From positions 1-13,861 of the forward strand of contig CAMLOR010000074.1 of assembly GCA_946481615.1 (NCBI GenBank): a stretch of 13,861 nt of DNA. Direction: 5' to 3'. Below the pieces are notes generated by a model that saw only the letters and a program-made list of their open reading frames with translations, did not search any database and had not been told where the DNA came from. Source of the stretch: an uncultured Aquimonas sp. (lineage in GTDB: Bacteria > Pseudomonadota > Gammaproteobacteria > Xanthomonadales > Xanthomonadaceae). How positions within the stretch are numbered: position 1 is the stretch's first letter; each line of letters starts with the position of its first letter. Positions 1 through 9,000 of this stretch are shown one piece after another. Position numbers and translations under genes: made by a program.

Positions 1-785
1 TCGACCGTGGCCTGGTAGTACTCGCCCTGCAGCAGCAGCGGGCCGGCGCCGTACGCGCCTTCCACGCTCACCGCGGTGATGCGGTCGGCGTTGGTGAAGT
101 TGCCGGCGTCGACCAGGCGCACCGCGGAAAGATCGGCACCCGGACGCGCGCGCAGGCGCAGCGTGTCGGACGTGGTGTCGTAATCGACGGCCGCCAGGCC
201 AAGATGCACGAAGCGGGTTTCCTCGACCGGCACATCCTCGAGCAGCGGTGCCCAGGTGACGCGCGCGCCGTAGCCTGCGCCCGTGCCCAGGCTTTCGGTG
301 AGTTCACGGCCGAACCACGAGCCCGTCGCCGTCCAGTTGCGGCCCTCGGTCATGAACTCCACGCCCAGGCGGCGCGCCACGCCGAAGGTGTTGGTCGCCA
401 TCGACTTGGCGATGAAGTCGTTGTTGCGGGTGCTGCCGAGTTCTTCCAGCGAGTTCGGCTGCTTGTACTGGCCGGCGCGCACGGTGGTGTAGGCGCCCAG
501 ACGATGGCGGCCCCAGACATCCAGCCATTTGTCGGCCTTGGCGTCCCAGCCGAGCATGAACTCGAAACCGCTCAGATGCTTGCCGCGCAGGATGACCTCG
601 CCGCGGCGGAACTCGGCGTCGTCGGGGATCTGTGCGACGTCGGAGTCGAAGAGGTTCTTGTCGGCCTGGAACAGGCCGTCGATGTAGAGCTCGCTGTCGA
701 AGATGACATCCAGCGGCACTTCGGCGGCGGCGGGCATGGCGGCCAGCAGGAGCAGGGCGGGAGCGAGGCGGGACAGGCGGTTCAT
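1..785 (-). CDS. Phosphate-selective porin O/P family protein (N-terminal part, cut by window edge)
   Basis: Reading the minus strand from the ATG at 785-783 gives 261 codons without a stop before the window ends, so the C-terminal part is missing. The protein starts with a clear Sec signal peptide (MNRLSRLAPALLLLAAMPAAA, cleavage before EVPLD). A mature beta-barrel pattern follows, with alternating polar and hydrophobic stretches. Recognisable porin-family stretches are FRRGEVILRGKHLSGFEFML (about residues 57-76), the RAGQYKQPNSLEEL segment (about 104-117) and FGVARRLGVEF. These match the OprO/OprP family, trimeric outer-membrane channels for phosphate or polyphosphate that are often induced by phosphate starvation. 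A Pho-box-like repeat lies 45 nt upstream on the same strand, which fits. The Shine-Dalgarno sequence is weak. The family call is from memory of the fold and motifs; anion selectivity cannot be read from this fragment. Confidence 0.85.
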   Translation of the reverse strand, partial: MNRLSRLAPALLLLAAMPAAAEVPLDVIFDSELYIDGLFQADKNLFDSDVAQIPDDAEFRRGEVILRGKHLSGFEFMLGWDAKADKWLDVWGRHRLGAYTTVRAGQYKQPNSLEELGSTRNNDFIAKSMATNTFGVARRLGVEFMTEGRNWTATGSWFGRELTESLGTGAGYGARVTWAPLLEDVPVEETRFVHLGLAAVDYDTTSDTLRLRARPGADLSAVRLVDAGNFTNADRITAVSVEGAYGAGPLLLQGEYYQATV

Positions 786-815
786 GGCGTGGGGCTCGGG
801 GGAGTTGGCGCGCAC

Positions 816-847
816 CTTATGTCGGTTTCGTGACACTTCGGTTACAG
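816..847 (-). promoter_or_regulatory. Pho-box-like PhoB site and -10 of the porin gene
   Basis: On the minus strand, 847-830 reads CTGTAAC-CGAA-GTGTCAC: two 7-nt repeats separated by 4 nt, an 11-nt period. Each repeat matches the Pho-box half-site CTGTCAT/C at 6 of 7 positions. Eight nt further downstream lies CATAAG (821-816), a plausible -10. PhoB-activated promoters typically have the box replacing the -35 with the -10 about 10 nt on. The predicted leader is about 25 nt long. This is the best match in the window, in front of the gene most expected to carry one. Binding itself is inferred. Confidence 0.65.
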
Positions 848-902
848 GAACCGGGTTTTATTGCAACGCCATGACGGAAATAAGAAAGCCGCCGACACGC
901 GG

Positions 903-936
903 CCGTCATCAAACCGCAACGCGGCGGTCATAGCCT
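903..936 (+). promoter_or_regulatory. Pho-box-like triple repeat and -10 of the TonB-system operon
   Basis: Three 7-nt units start exactly 11 nt apart: CCGTCAT (903-909), CCGCAAC (914-920) and CGGTCAT (925-931). The first and third match the half-site CTGTCAT at 6 of 7 positions, the middle one at 4 of 7. The spacer CAAA resembles the A-rich spacer of classical boxes. Ten nt after the first pair lies TAGCCT (931-936), a possible -10 that overlaps the third unit. A transcript starting near 943 would have a leader of about 47 nt before the ATG at 990. The match is moderate, and the regulator is inferred. Confidence 0.45.
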
Positions 937-989
937 GCGCGGCGTTGGGCGTGCCTGAGCGCAGCCCGCGTCCCGTCCTGGAGTCACCG

Positions 990-1769
990 ATGACCATGCG
1001 TTTCCCCGCGCGTGCCCGCGCCGCCGCCCTGGGCCTCGCGCTTGCCGCCGGCATGCCGGCGCAGGCCCAATCCGATGCCGATGCGCTCTCGCAGGGCCTG
1101 GTGCGTCTGCGCGGCGAAGTCGAGCAGCTCAACACCGAGCTGGAACTGTTGCGCGAGGAACAGCGCACTGCGCTGGCCGCGCTCAACGCGCAGAAGGCCG
1201 AGTTGTCGGGCAGCGCCGAGCGCCAGCAACTGGCGCTGCGCGAAGCCCGCCAGAAGCTCGATACCCAGCAGGCCGAGACCGCCGCCGCCGGTGTCACCGG
1301 CGATGCGCTCAAGCCCGTGCTGCTCTCGGCCACCGCCGCGCTGGAGACCCAGATCCGCCAGGGCCTGCCCTTCAAGGTGGAAGAGCGCCTGGCGGAGGTC
1401 GAAGGCTTCCGCACCCAGATCGAGAACGGCAGCCTGCCGCCGCAGCGCGGCGTGAACCGGCTCTGGGCCTTTTACGAAGACGAATTCCGCCTCACGCGCG
1501 AGAACAGCCTGCACTCGCAGACCATCGCGCTGGGCAACGAACGCGTGCTGGCCGACGTCGCCAAGCTCGGCAGCATGGCCATGTATTTCCGCACCCAGGA
1601 CGGGCGCGTCGGCCAGGCCCGCCGCGGCGGCAGCGGCTGGCAGTTCGTCGAAGTCACCGAGGAAGCGCCGCGCGCCCAGATCGTGGCGCTGTTCGATTCG
1701 CTCGGCAAACAGATCCGCCAGGGCTATTTCGAGTTGCCCTTCGCCGCCGCCACCGGAGCCGCGCCGTGA
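990..1769 (+). CDS. DUF3450 family periplasmic coiled-coil protein of a TonB2-type system
   Basis: This 259-residue protein starts at the ATG at 990. The open frame reaches further upstream, but only this start has a GGAG (980-983) at correct spacing and begins a signal peptide (MTMRFPARARAAALGLALAAG, cleavage near AQA). Mature residues from about 30 to 110 form a heptad-rich, Glu/Gln/Leu-rich coiled coil (EVEQLNTELELLREEQRTAL). A globular part follows, containing the LWAFYEDEFRLTREN and YFRTQDGRVGQA segments. Length and layout match DUF3450 proteins, which usually stand first in clusters with TtpC-like, ExbB, ExbD, TonB and TPR genes. The molecular role is unknown; a periplasmic structural partner of the energising complex is a reasonable guess. 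Its stop overlaps the next start (GTGA), so the two are probably translationally coupled. Confidence 0.85.
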   Translation: MTMRFPARARAAALGLALAAGMPAQAQSDADALSQGLVRLRGEVEQLNTELELLREEQRTALAALNAQKAELSGSAERQQLALREARQKLDTQQAETAAAGVTGDALKPVLLSATAALETQIRQGLPFKVEERLAEVEGFRTQIENGSLPPQRGVNRLWAFYEDEFRLTRENSLHSQTIALGNERVLADVAKLGSMAMYFRTQDGRVGQARRGGSGWQFVEVTEEAPRAQIVALFDSLGKQIRQGYFELPFAAATGAAP

Positions 1770-3178
1770 AGCGCCTGATCCTCTCCCTGCTGCTCGCCAC
1801 CTCGCCCGTCCTCGCGCAGGACACCCCGCCTCCGGCCGCGCCCGCGCCTGCCCCGGCCGCGCCGCCGGCGCCGACGGTCTCGGTGGAACAGGCCTACAAG
1901 AAGGAATTCGCCTTCCTCGAGGCGCAGAAGCGCGAACTCTCCGCGCGCATCGCCGAAGTGCGCTCGCAGCTCGAACGCGAGCGCGGCCGCCTCGAAGGCG
2001 AGGTCGGCGCGCTCGAGAACGCCGCGCTCGCCGCGCGCTCGCAAACCGAAGCGCTCAATGACGAAGTGGTGCGCGCCGAGCAGGCCGCGCTGGCCAGCGC
2101 CGACAACGCCGACATGCTGATCGCCACCTTCGACCAGGCGCGCAGCACGCTCGAATCCTTCGGCGACACCACGCTGGCCTCCGACGCCTTCGCGCAGCAG
2201 GACGAGGCCACGCGCCTGGCCACGCTGTTCGACGTCGCCGCGCGCAAGCTCACCGAACTGGGCCAGGTGCGGCGCGAAACCGGGCGCTACTTCCTGCCGG
2301 ACGGCACCGAGGTCGAAGGCACCATCGTGCGCTTCGGCAACATCGCGGCCTTCGGCGCCAGCCCGCAGGGCAGCGGCGCGCTCGCCCCGGCCGGCGGCGG
2401 CCGCTTCAAACTCTGGAACGCGCCGGCCGAAGCCAGCGCCACCGCGCTGGCGCAGGGCCAGCAGCCGGCCACGCTGCGGGCCTATCTGTTCGAGAACACC
2501 AGCGTCGCCGCCTCCGAGCCGCTCGAGAAGACCTTCTGGGGCGAAATGGAAAAGGGCGGCGTGATCGGCTACGTGATCATGGTGCTCGGCCTCGTCGCGC
2601 TGATCCTCGTCGCCCTGCGCGCGGTGTTCCTGCAGCAGGCGGGCGCCAGCATCACGAAGATCATGGACGCGGTCGCGCCACAGGTGCGCGCGCATCGCCT
2701 CGAGGACGCCATCGCCGCCGCCAAGCGCTTCAAGGGCTCGGCCGCGCGCGTGGTCACCGCCGCGCTGCGCAACCTCGACCGCGACCGCGAACACCTCGAA
2801 GACATCGTGTCGGAAGCCATCCTGCACGAGTCCTCGCACCTCAACCGCTTCGCCGGCTTCATCACCATGATCGCCGCGGTGGCGCCGCTGCTCGGCCTGC
2901 TGGGCACCGTCACCGGCATGATCCAGACCTTCGACGTCATCACCGAATTCGGCACCAGCGATCCGAAGCTGCTCTCCGGCGGCATCGCGACCGCGCTGGT
3001 CACCACCGAACAGGGCCTCGTGGTGGCCATCCCGTGCCTGTTGCTCGGCAATCTGCTCAACGGTTGGGCCGATCGCATCAAGGACGACATGGAGAAGGCC
3101 GCGCTCAAGGTGGTGAACCTGTTCCAGGACGTGCGCCTGAAGTCGGTGCCGCCCACGCCCACGCGCGCGGCCGCCTGA
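1766..3178 (+). CDS. TtpC-like MotA/TolQ/ExbB proton channel family protein with a long periplasmic N-terminal domain
   Basis: The 470-residue protein starts at GTG 1766, inside the stop of the preceding gene. That start gives a signal peptide (MKRLILSLLLATSPVLAQ), followed by a Pro/Ala-rich linker (about 19-37) and a long coiled coil (about 42-115). A periplasmic beta-type region containing YFLPDGTEVEGTIVRFG follows. The ExbB/TolQ core begins at TM1 (about 266-287). TM2 contains VAPLLGLLGTVTGMI (about 372-386), and TM3 starts with SGGIATALVTTEQGL (about 404-418). ExbB proteins normally have about 220-250 residues; this double length with a secreted N-terminus is the TtpC architecture known from Vibrio TonB2 systems, where TtpC is needed for energy transfer to the receptor. 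It lies next to a second, short exbB, as expected for that system. Confidence 0.87.
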   Translation: MKRLILSLLLATSPVLAQDTPPPAAPAPAPAAPPAPTVSVEQAYKKEFAFLEAQKRELSARIAEVRSQLERERGRLEGEVGALENAALAARSQTEALNDEVVRAEQAALASADNADMLIATFDQARSTLESFGDTTLASDAFAQQDEATRLATLFDVAARKLTELGQVRRETGRYFLPDGTEVEGTIVRFGNIAAFGASPQGSGALAPAGGGRFKLWNAPAEASATALAQGQQPATLRAYLFENTSVAASEPLEKTFWGEMEKGGVIGYVIMVLGLVALILVALRAVFLQQAGASITKIMDAVAPQVRAHRLEDAIAAAKRFKGSAARVVTAALRNLDRDREHLEDIVSEAILHESSHLNRFAGFITMIAAVAPLLGLLGTVTGMIQTFDVITEFGTSDPKLLSGGIATALVTTEQGLVVAIPCLLLGNLLNGWADRIKDDMEKAALKVVNLFQDVRLKSVPPTPTRAAA

Positions 3179-3191
3179 CGGACCGATCCCG

Positions 3192-3824
3192 ATGCTCTCG
3201 CGTTTCAACAGCGCGGATTCCGCCGGCGGCATCGCCGACGCCCTCGGCTTCTACATGGATGCCGGCGGCTTCGTGATGCCGCCGCTGGTGCTGGTCACCG
3301 TGGTGCTGTGGTTCTGCATCGGCTCGCGCTGGGCGCTGCTGCGCCGCGGCAGCAAGAAGAACGTGCGCGTGCTGATCAAGCGCTACCGCGACGGCCGCGC
3401 CAAGGCGCCGGACGGCATCGTCGACGAAGCCATCCGCCGCGGGCTCGCACTGCAGGCGCAGAACAAGCCCTACTTCCGCCGCTACCTCGACGACGCCTTC
3501 GGCCAGTACGACGAGGAGCTCAAGCGCTACGCCACCACGATCACCACGCTGGTGGGCATCGCGCCGCTGCTCGGGCTGCTGGGCACCGTCACCGGCATGA
3601 TCGAGACCTTCGAATCGCTGGGCGACATGACGCTGTTCTCGCAGAGCGGCGGCATCGCCTCAGGAATCGCCACGGCGCTCTTCACCACGCAGATGGGCCT
3701 CGTGGTCGCCGTGCCCGGCGTCATCGTGAAGGCCGTGCTGGATCGCCGCCAGCAACAGATCGAGGGCGACCTCGACCAGATCAAGGACATCCTCGTCAGC
3801 GAACCGGCCGAGGCCAAGGGATAA
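3192..3824 (+). CDS. exbB: ExbB-like proton channel subunit (MotA/TolQ/ExbB family)
   Basis: This 210-residue inner-membrane protein shows the standard three-helix ExbB layout. TM1 is at about residues 27-47 (FVMPPLVLVTVVLWFCIGSR). A cytoplasmic loop runs to about 113. TM2 carries VGIAPLLGLLGTVTGMIETF (about 118-137) and TM3 SGGIASGIATALFTTQMGL (about 149-167). The family's conserved Thr residues in TM2 and TM3 are present. It forms the pentameric channel that uses the proton gradient with ExbD to energise TonB. The gene lies 13 nt after the TtpC-like gene and 3 nt before exbD. It shares the TM2/TM3 core with its upstream neighbour, suggesting old duplication. The ribosome-binding site is weak, so the start rests on the conserved length. 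Confidence 0.9.
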   Translation: MLSRFNSADSAGGIADALGFYMDAGGFVMPPLVLVTVVLWFCIGSRWALLRRGSKKNVRVLIKRYRDGRAKAPDGIVDEAIRRGLALQAQNKPYFRRYLDDAFGQYDEELKRYATTITTLVGIAPLLGLLGTVTGMIETFESLGDMTLFSQSGGIASGIATALFTTQMGLVVAVPGVIVKAVLDRRQQQIEGDLDQIKDILVSEPAEAKG

Positions 3825-3827
3825 ATC

Positions 3828-4241
3828 ATGCTGCGCCGTCGCGAGAACAAAACGCAGGAAACCGCCGTCGATCTCACCCCGATGATCGACATGACCTTCA
3901 TCCTGCTCATCTTCTTCATGGTGTCGACCACCTTCGTGAAGGACATGAAGGTCGACATCAACCGCCCCGGCGCGTCCTCGCAGCAGGTCGCCTCGACCAA
4001 GGCCGTGCGCCTGTACATCGACAAGCAGGGCGAGACGTATCTGGAAGGCGAGCCGATCCGCACCTGGGTGATCCAGAGCCGCGTGCGCGACCTCATCAAG
4101 GGCATGACGCAGAAGTCGGTGCTGGTGGTGACCGACGAGAACGTGCCCTCGCAGCGCCTGATCGAGGTGGTGGACCAGGCCCGCCTGGCCGGCGCCGACG
4201 ATGTCGGCGTGGCCACGGTGCTGGAAGCGGGCGAGGGCTGA
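3828..4241 (+). CDS. exbD: ExbD/TolR family biopolymer transport protein
   Basis: This 137-residue protein has one N-terminal transmembrane helix with the family signature DLTPMIDMTFILLIFFMVST (residues 15-34). Asp21 is the expected essential proton-carrying aspartate, equivalent to Asp25 of E. coli ExbD. The rest is the periplasmic domain, with KAVRLYIDKQGETYLEGEPI and a C-terminal part near VLVVTDENVPSQRLIEVVDQ. It partners with ExbB to transmit proton-motive force to TonB. The gene lies 3 nt after exbB and 3 nt before tonB. Length and motif are typical and nothing looks broken. Confidence 0.93.
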   Translation: MLRRRENKTQETAVDLTPMIDMTFILLIFFMVSTTFVKDMKVDINRPGASSQQVASTKAVRLYIDKQGETYLEGEPIRTWVIQSRVRDLIKGMTQKSVLVVTDENVPSQRLIEVVDQARLAGADDVGVATVLEAGEG

Positions 4242-4244
4242 GGC

Positions 4245-4874
4245 ATGCGTCCGGGACGCCCGCAACTGTTCGGCATCGCGGCCTCGGCCGTGGGCACGGC
4301 GCTCGTGCTCGCGCTGGTGATCGTGATGAACAAGCAGTTCGCGCGGCCCGAAGGCGAGGACAGCGTCGCCACCACGAATTTCGAGGTGGTGAAGAAAGAG
4401 AAACCGCCGGCGCGCGAATCCCTGCGCCGCCCGGAGCCGCCCAAGCGGCGCCCGCAGCGCAGTGCGCCGGCGCCGATCGTGGGACTCGATTCGGGCCTCG
4501 CCGGTCTCGACTTCGGCCTGCCGCAGTTCGATTCCGAAGACCTGGGCCTGGGCGATTCGCTGCTCGGCGAATCGGAAGACGTGGTGATGACCGACGACTC
4601 GGTCGACGTGCCGCCGCGCCCGCTGCTGCAGACGCCGATGCAGTATCCGCCGCGCGCCAAGGCGCAGGGCGTCACGGGCTACGTGATCCTGAGCCTGCTG
4701 ATCGGCCCCACCGGCCAGGTCGAGAAGGTGAAGGTGCTGGAAGCCTCGCCGGCCGGCGTGTTCGACGACGTGGCCGCGGCCGGCGTGCAGACCTGGAAAT
4801 TCGAACCGGCGAGCTACAAGGGCGAGAACGTGCGCGTATGGGCCACGCAGAAAGTGCGGTTCGATCTGTCATGA
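4245..4874 (+). CDS. tonB: TonB family energy-transducing protein (TonB2-like)
   Basis: This 209-residue protein has a short cytoplasmic N-terminus and one signal-anchor helix (about residues 8-28). A Lys/Arg/Pro-rich linker follows (KKEKPPARESLRRPEPPKRR), then an acidic Gly/Leu/Asp-rich stretch (about 80-118). The TonB C-terminal domain begins at about 130 with QYPPRAKAQGVTGYVILSL and ends in VRVWATQKVRFDLS. The YP pair and the VQTWKFEPA segment are family hallmarks. The linker is short and not strongly Pro-Glu/Pro-Lys repeated, as in TonB2-type proteins; these often rely on accessory partners such as TtpC to span the periplasm. Its stop overlaps the next start (ATGA). The probable client is the receptor encoded at 6039-9182. 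Confidence 0.9.
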   Translation: MRPGRPQLFGIAASAVGTALVLALVIVMNKQFARPEGEDSVATTNFEVVKKEKPPARESLRRPEPPKRRPQRSAPAPIVGLDSGLAGLDFGLPQFDSEDLGLGDSLLGESEDVVMTDDSVDVPPRPLLQTPMQYPPRAKAQGVTGYVILSLLIGPTGQVEKVKVLEASPAGVFDDVAAAGVQTWKFEPASYKGENVRVWATQKVRFDLS

Positions 4875-6013
4875 CGCATTTCGCCGCCCTCATGCTCGCG
4901 CTGTGCCTGGCCGCGCCCGCCTTCGCGGCCAAGGACGACGACGAAGTCGATTACGTGGCGCTGGCCGCGCAGCTGGTGCGCGACGGCAATTACGACCGCG
5001 CCGCGCAGATGCTTGAGAAGGTCGATCCCGAAGCCGAAGGCGTGGATCTGATCACCTACCACACCGCGCGCGGCATGGTGGCGCTGGAGCAGCAGAAGCA
5101 GGACGTCGCCGCCGAAGCCTTCACCGCCGCGGTGAAAGCGGGCCAGACCGATCCGCTGATCCACCTGTACCGTGCGCAGGCTTACTTCGGCCTTGAAAAA
5201 TACGACGAAGCCGTCGCGGCGCTCGACCAGGCCGGCGAAGGCGTGAAGAACATCTCCGGCGCCTGGATGATGCGCGCGCACGCGCAGTGGATGCAGGGCC
5301 AGCGCCAGGCCGCGCTCGACACGCTGACGGCGGCCTCCAACCAGTTCCCCGGCAACACCGGTTTCCTGCGCCGCCAGGTGTTCTATCTGATCGAGGCCGG
5401 CCTGCACCGGCAGGCGGCGGAACTCGGCCGCGAATATCTCGAGCGCGCCGAACCCAAGGCCGCCGACTACGCCGCGATCGGCACCGCGCTGCGCCAGAGC
5501 AAGAGCTTTGATGAAGCCGTGCGCTTCCTGGAGCGCGGCCGCCTGCTGTTCCCCGACGATGCCTCGGTGGCGAAGGCGCTGGCGCAGGCCTGGCTCGAGC
5601 GCGGCGACCTCCTCGCCGCCGCCGAGATCCTGGCGCAGCAGGCCGAACGCGATCCGGCCCTGCTGCCGGAAGCGGCCGAATTGTTCCGCCGCGCCGGCCA
5701 CGGCGCGCGCGCGCTGGCGCTCAATGCGCGCGTACCGGACCAGGAACGCAAGCTCAAACAGCGCGTCGGCATCCTGGTGCAGCTGCGCCGCTACGACCAG
5801 GTCGCCGGCATGCACGATGCGCTCTTCCGCGCCGGACTGCTCGACGACGAGGACGTGCGCTACGCGCTCGCCTATGCCCTGTTCAAGGGCGGCGACTTCG
5901 AAGCCGCCGAAACCCACCTGGCCGCACTCACCCGCCCCGAACTGTTCCGCAAGGCGACCGAACTGCGGCGCCTGATGCAAGAGTGCGGCGACACGCGCTG
6001 GAACTGCGGCTGA
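4871..6013 (+). CDS. Secreted tetratricopeptide repeat protein of the TonB system
   Basis: This 380-residue protein starts at ATG 4871, which overlaps the tonB stop and begins a signal peptide (MTHFAALMLALCLAAPAFAA). The open frame continues far upstream, but that part is only an overlap with exbB, exbD and tonB. The mature part is almost all helical TPR-type repeats. Clear units are NYDRAAQMLEKVDPEAEGVD, AYFGLEKYDEAVAALDQAGE, SKSFDEAVRFLERGRLLFPD and FKGGDFEAAETHLAAL. A short tail with a Cys pair (CGDTRWNCG) ends it. TPR proteins commonly close DUF3450-TtpC-ExbB-ExbD-TonB clusters. The role is probably a periplasmic scaffold, but there is no direct evidence for a function. Confidence 0.85.
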   Translation: MTHFAALMLALCLAAPAFAAKDDDEVDYVALAAQLVRDGNYDRAAQMLEKVDPEAEGVDLITYHTARGMVALEQQKQDVAAEAFTAAVKAGQTDPLIHLYRAQAYFGLEKYDEAVAALDQAGEGVKNISGAWMMRAHAQWMQGQRQAALDTLTAASNQFPGNTGFLRRQVFYLIEAGLHRQAAELGREYLERAEPKAADYAAIGTALRQSKSFDEAVRFLERGRLLFPDDASVAKALAQAWLERGDLLAAAEILAQQAERDPALLPEAAELFRRAGHGARALALNARVPDQERKLKQRVGILVQLRRYDQVAGMHDALFRAGLLDDEDVRYALAYALFKGGDFEAAETHLAALTRPELFRKATELRRLMQECGDTRWNCG

Positions 6014-6038
6014 CGCCGCGCCCCATCGAAGGGACGCC

Positions 6039-9000
6039 ATGAAACGCCTTCCGCTCATCGCCGCTCTTTCGCTCGCCCTGCATCCGGCGTGGGCGGCCGA
6101 GCTTTCCGTCTACGTGTTCGACGACCAGACGCCGCTCGCCGACGCCGAAGTGCGCATCGACGGCGCCGCGCGCGGCCGCACCAGCGCCGACGGCGCGCTG
6201 GCGCTCACGCTCGACGCCGGCAAGCACGTCGTCACCGTCGCGCGCGGCGGCACCGAGGTGCTGAACTTCGAGATCGAACTGGCGGCCGACGAAAACGCCG
6301 AACTGATCGCCACGCTCTATCCCGACGCCACGCCCAGCGTGTTCGTCGAAAGCTCGCACCAGGACGGCGCCGCGGCTTCCGCGCAGGCCACGCAGGCCGC
6401 CGCCGGCCCGCCGGGCACCTTCGCCGGCCGCGTGGTCGACAGCGAAAGCGGCGCGCCCATCGCCAAGGCGCGCGTGTTCGTCGCGGGCACGCCGCTCGAC
6501 ATCGTGACCGACGCCGAGGGCCGCTTCACCGCGCCGGTTTCGCCCGGCACCTACTCGGTCTCCATCATCGCGCCCGAGTACAGCAGCCAGACCCTCGACG
6601 GCATCGCGATCGCCAGCGACCGGACCACCGAGCGCGCCGTCGAGCTGACGCCGGCCGGCATGGAGTTGCCGGAGTTCGTCGTGCTCGAACCCTTCGTCGA
6701 AGGCTCGTTGGCCGCGTTCACCGAGGAAAAGCGCAGCTCGAGCGCGGTCACCGACATTCTCGGCGCGGAGCAGATGTCGCGCGCCGGCGATTCGGATGCC
6801 GCGGGCGCGTTGAAGCGCGTCACCGGCCTGACCCTGGTCGACGGCAAGTACATCTACGTGCGAGGCCTGGGCGAGCGCTATTCCAGCGTGCTGCTCAACG
6901 GCGCGCAGATTCCCAGCCCCGACCCGACCCGACGCGTCGTGCCGCTCGATTTGTTCCCCGCCGACGTCCTCGAAGGCGTGGTGGTGCAGAAAACCTACTC
7001 GCCCGAAATGCCCGGCGAGTTCGGCGGCGGCACCATCCAGCTGCGCACGCGCGGCTTCCCCGAATCGCCCGTGTTCAAGATTTCCGGTTCGCTGGGCTAC
7101 GTGGACGGCACCAGCTTTTCGGAAGGCTTCGGCTACGAAGGCGGCGGCCGCGACTGGACCGGCCGCGACGACGGCAGCCGCGCGCTGCCCGGCGCGCTGG
7201 ACGATCTGCGACGCCAGGGCCGTTTCTTGCGGCGCCGAAGCCCCGCCATCCCCGACGGCCAGACGCCCGAGGAACTGGAGCGGATCGGCGAGGAGTTCGT
7301 CGGCCCCTACGACGTCGATTCGCAGAACATCGGGCCCGACCACGGCCTGGCGATCTCGGGCGGCTCCTCGTGGCAATTCGCCGATCAATGGAAGGTCGGC
7401 TTCCTTGCCTCCACGCGTTACGCGCGCGGCATGGACACCTTCGACGAAGACCGCCGCTATTTCGTGGCCAGCGACGCCGGCCTCGAACAGCGCGACGAAA
7501 CCCGGGTGCAGGGCACGCAGACCGAGATCGACGTCAGCGGCTTTCTGGTGGCCGGTCTGGAGTACGGCGAAGGCCAGAAGCTGCGCGGCACGTCGCTCAT
7601 CGTGCGCCAGACCGAGGACGAGGCGCGCTACACGAGCGGCGTGCAGGACAACCAGCCGTTCGACGGTTACAAGCTCGAATGGATCGAGAACGAGCTCGTC
7701 GCCAACCAGTTGCTCGGCGATCACGCGCTGCCGTTCTGGCCGGTGGAAGGCGCCGTCTTCAACTGGCTGTACACCGATGCGCGCGCCAACCGCTATTCGC
7801 CCTTCACCCGCGAATACCGTTACGACCTGCGCGACGGCGGCGTGCGGCAGCTCAACGACCGCTTCAGCCTGGATTTCGCCGACCTGGTCGACCAGAGCGA
7901 ATCGGCCGACCTGGGGCTGACGCTGCCGTGGCAGTGGAACGACAAGATCAAGGGCAGTGTCACGCTCAACGCCGGCGAGCTGCAGCGCGATCGCGATTCC
8001 TACATCCGGCGCTACCAGTTCACCATTCCCGGCGGCTCGTCCCTGACCCTGCTGCCTTCGCTCGAGGACATCCTCACGCCGGAGAACATCGGGCTGCCCC
8101 TCCTCGGGGGCCTGGAATTGCGCGAAAACACGGGCGCCACCGATACCTACGTGGCCGAACAATCGCTCGACTACCGCGCGATCGGATTCGACGTCAGCTT
8201 CTTCGACAAGATCCGCGCCACCTTCGGCATGCGCGAGGAAGACAACTCGCAGCAGGTCACGACGTTCTCGGTCGTGCGGCCGAACGACCCGCCGGTGGTC
8301 GGTGCCATCGCGCAGGTCGACCGCCTGCCGGCGGCCTCGCTCACCTGGTGGATCAGCGGCGAGCAGCAACTTCGCTTCGGCTACAGCGAAACGCTTTCGC
8401 GCCCGGACTTCCGCGAGCTTTCGTCCGCGCCCTATCTCGACCCGATCCTCGACTTCATCACCTTCGGCAACCCGGAGCTGAAGCAGGCCGAGATCACCAA
8501 CTACGACGTGCGCTGGGAATACTATTTCTCGCCCAGCGAAAGCCTCTCCGTCGCGCTGTTCCGCAAGGAATTCACCAACCCGATCGAGAAGCAGCTGCTG
8601 CCGGGCGCGGGCAGCCTGCTGCTGACGCTGGCCAACGCGCAGGGCGCGGTGAACCAGGGCATCGAACTCGACGCCTACAAGCAGCTGGGCTTCCTGGATC
8701 GCTGGATCGAGGGCCGTGCGTGGGCGAAGTGGCTGCGCGTCGACCGGCTCAATCTCGACGACTGGTACGTCTCGGCCAACTATTCGTGGATCGATTCGAA
8801 CATCACGCTCGATCCGGCGCAGTCGGGCTTCAACACCAACCTCGAGCGTCCGCTCGAAGGCCAGTCGCCGTACGTCGTGAACTTCCAGCTCGGCTATCTG
8901 CACCCGGAAGGCCGGCGCGAGGTTTCGCTGCTGTACAACGTGTCGGGCGAGCGCATCGTGCAGGTCGGCGTCGACGGCCAGCCCGACACCTACGAACAAC

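Noticed and set aside
1724..3232. Minus-strand open frame opposite the TtpC-like gene
   Set aside because: The plus strand carries clear ExbB-family membrane motifs in the same stretch; the antisense product is low-complexity.
3308..4870. Open frame extending the TPR gene upstream, giving a 901-residue protein
   Set aside because: It overlaps exbB, exbD and tonB in another frame, and its translation is Arg/Ala/His-rich without family motifs. The ATG at 4871 starts a proper signal peptide.
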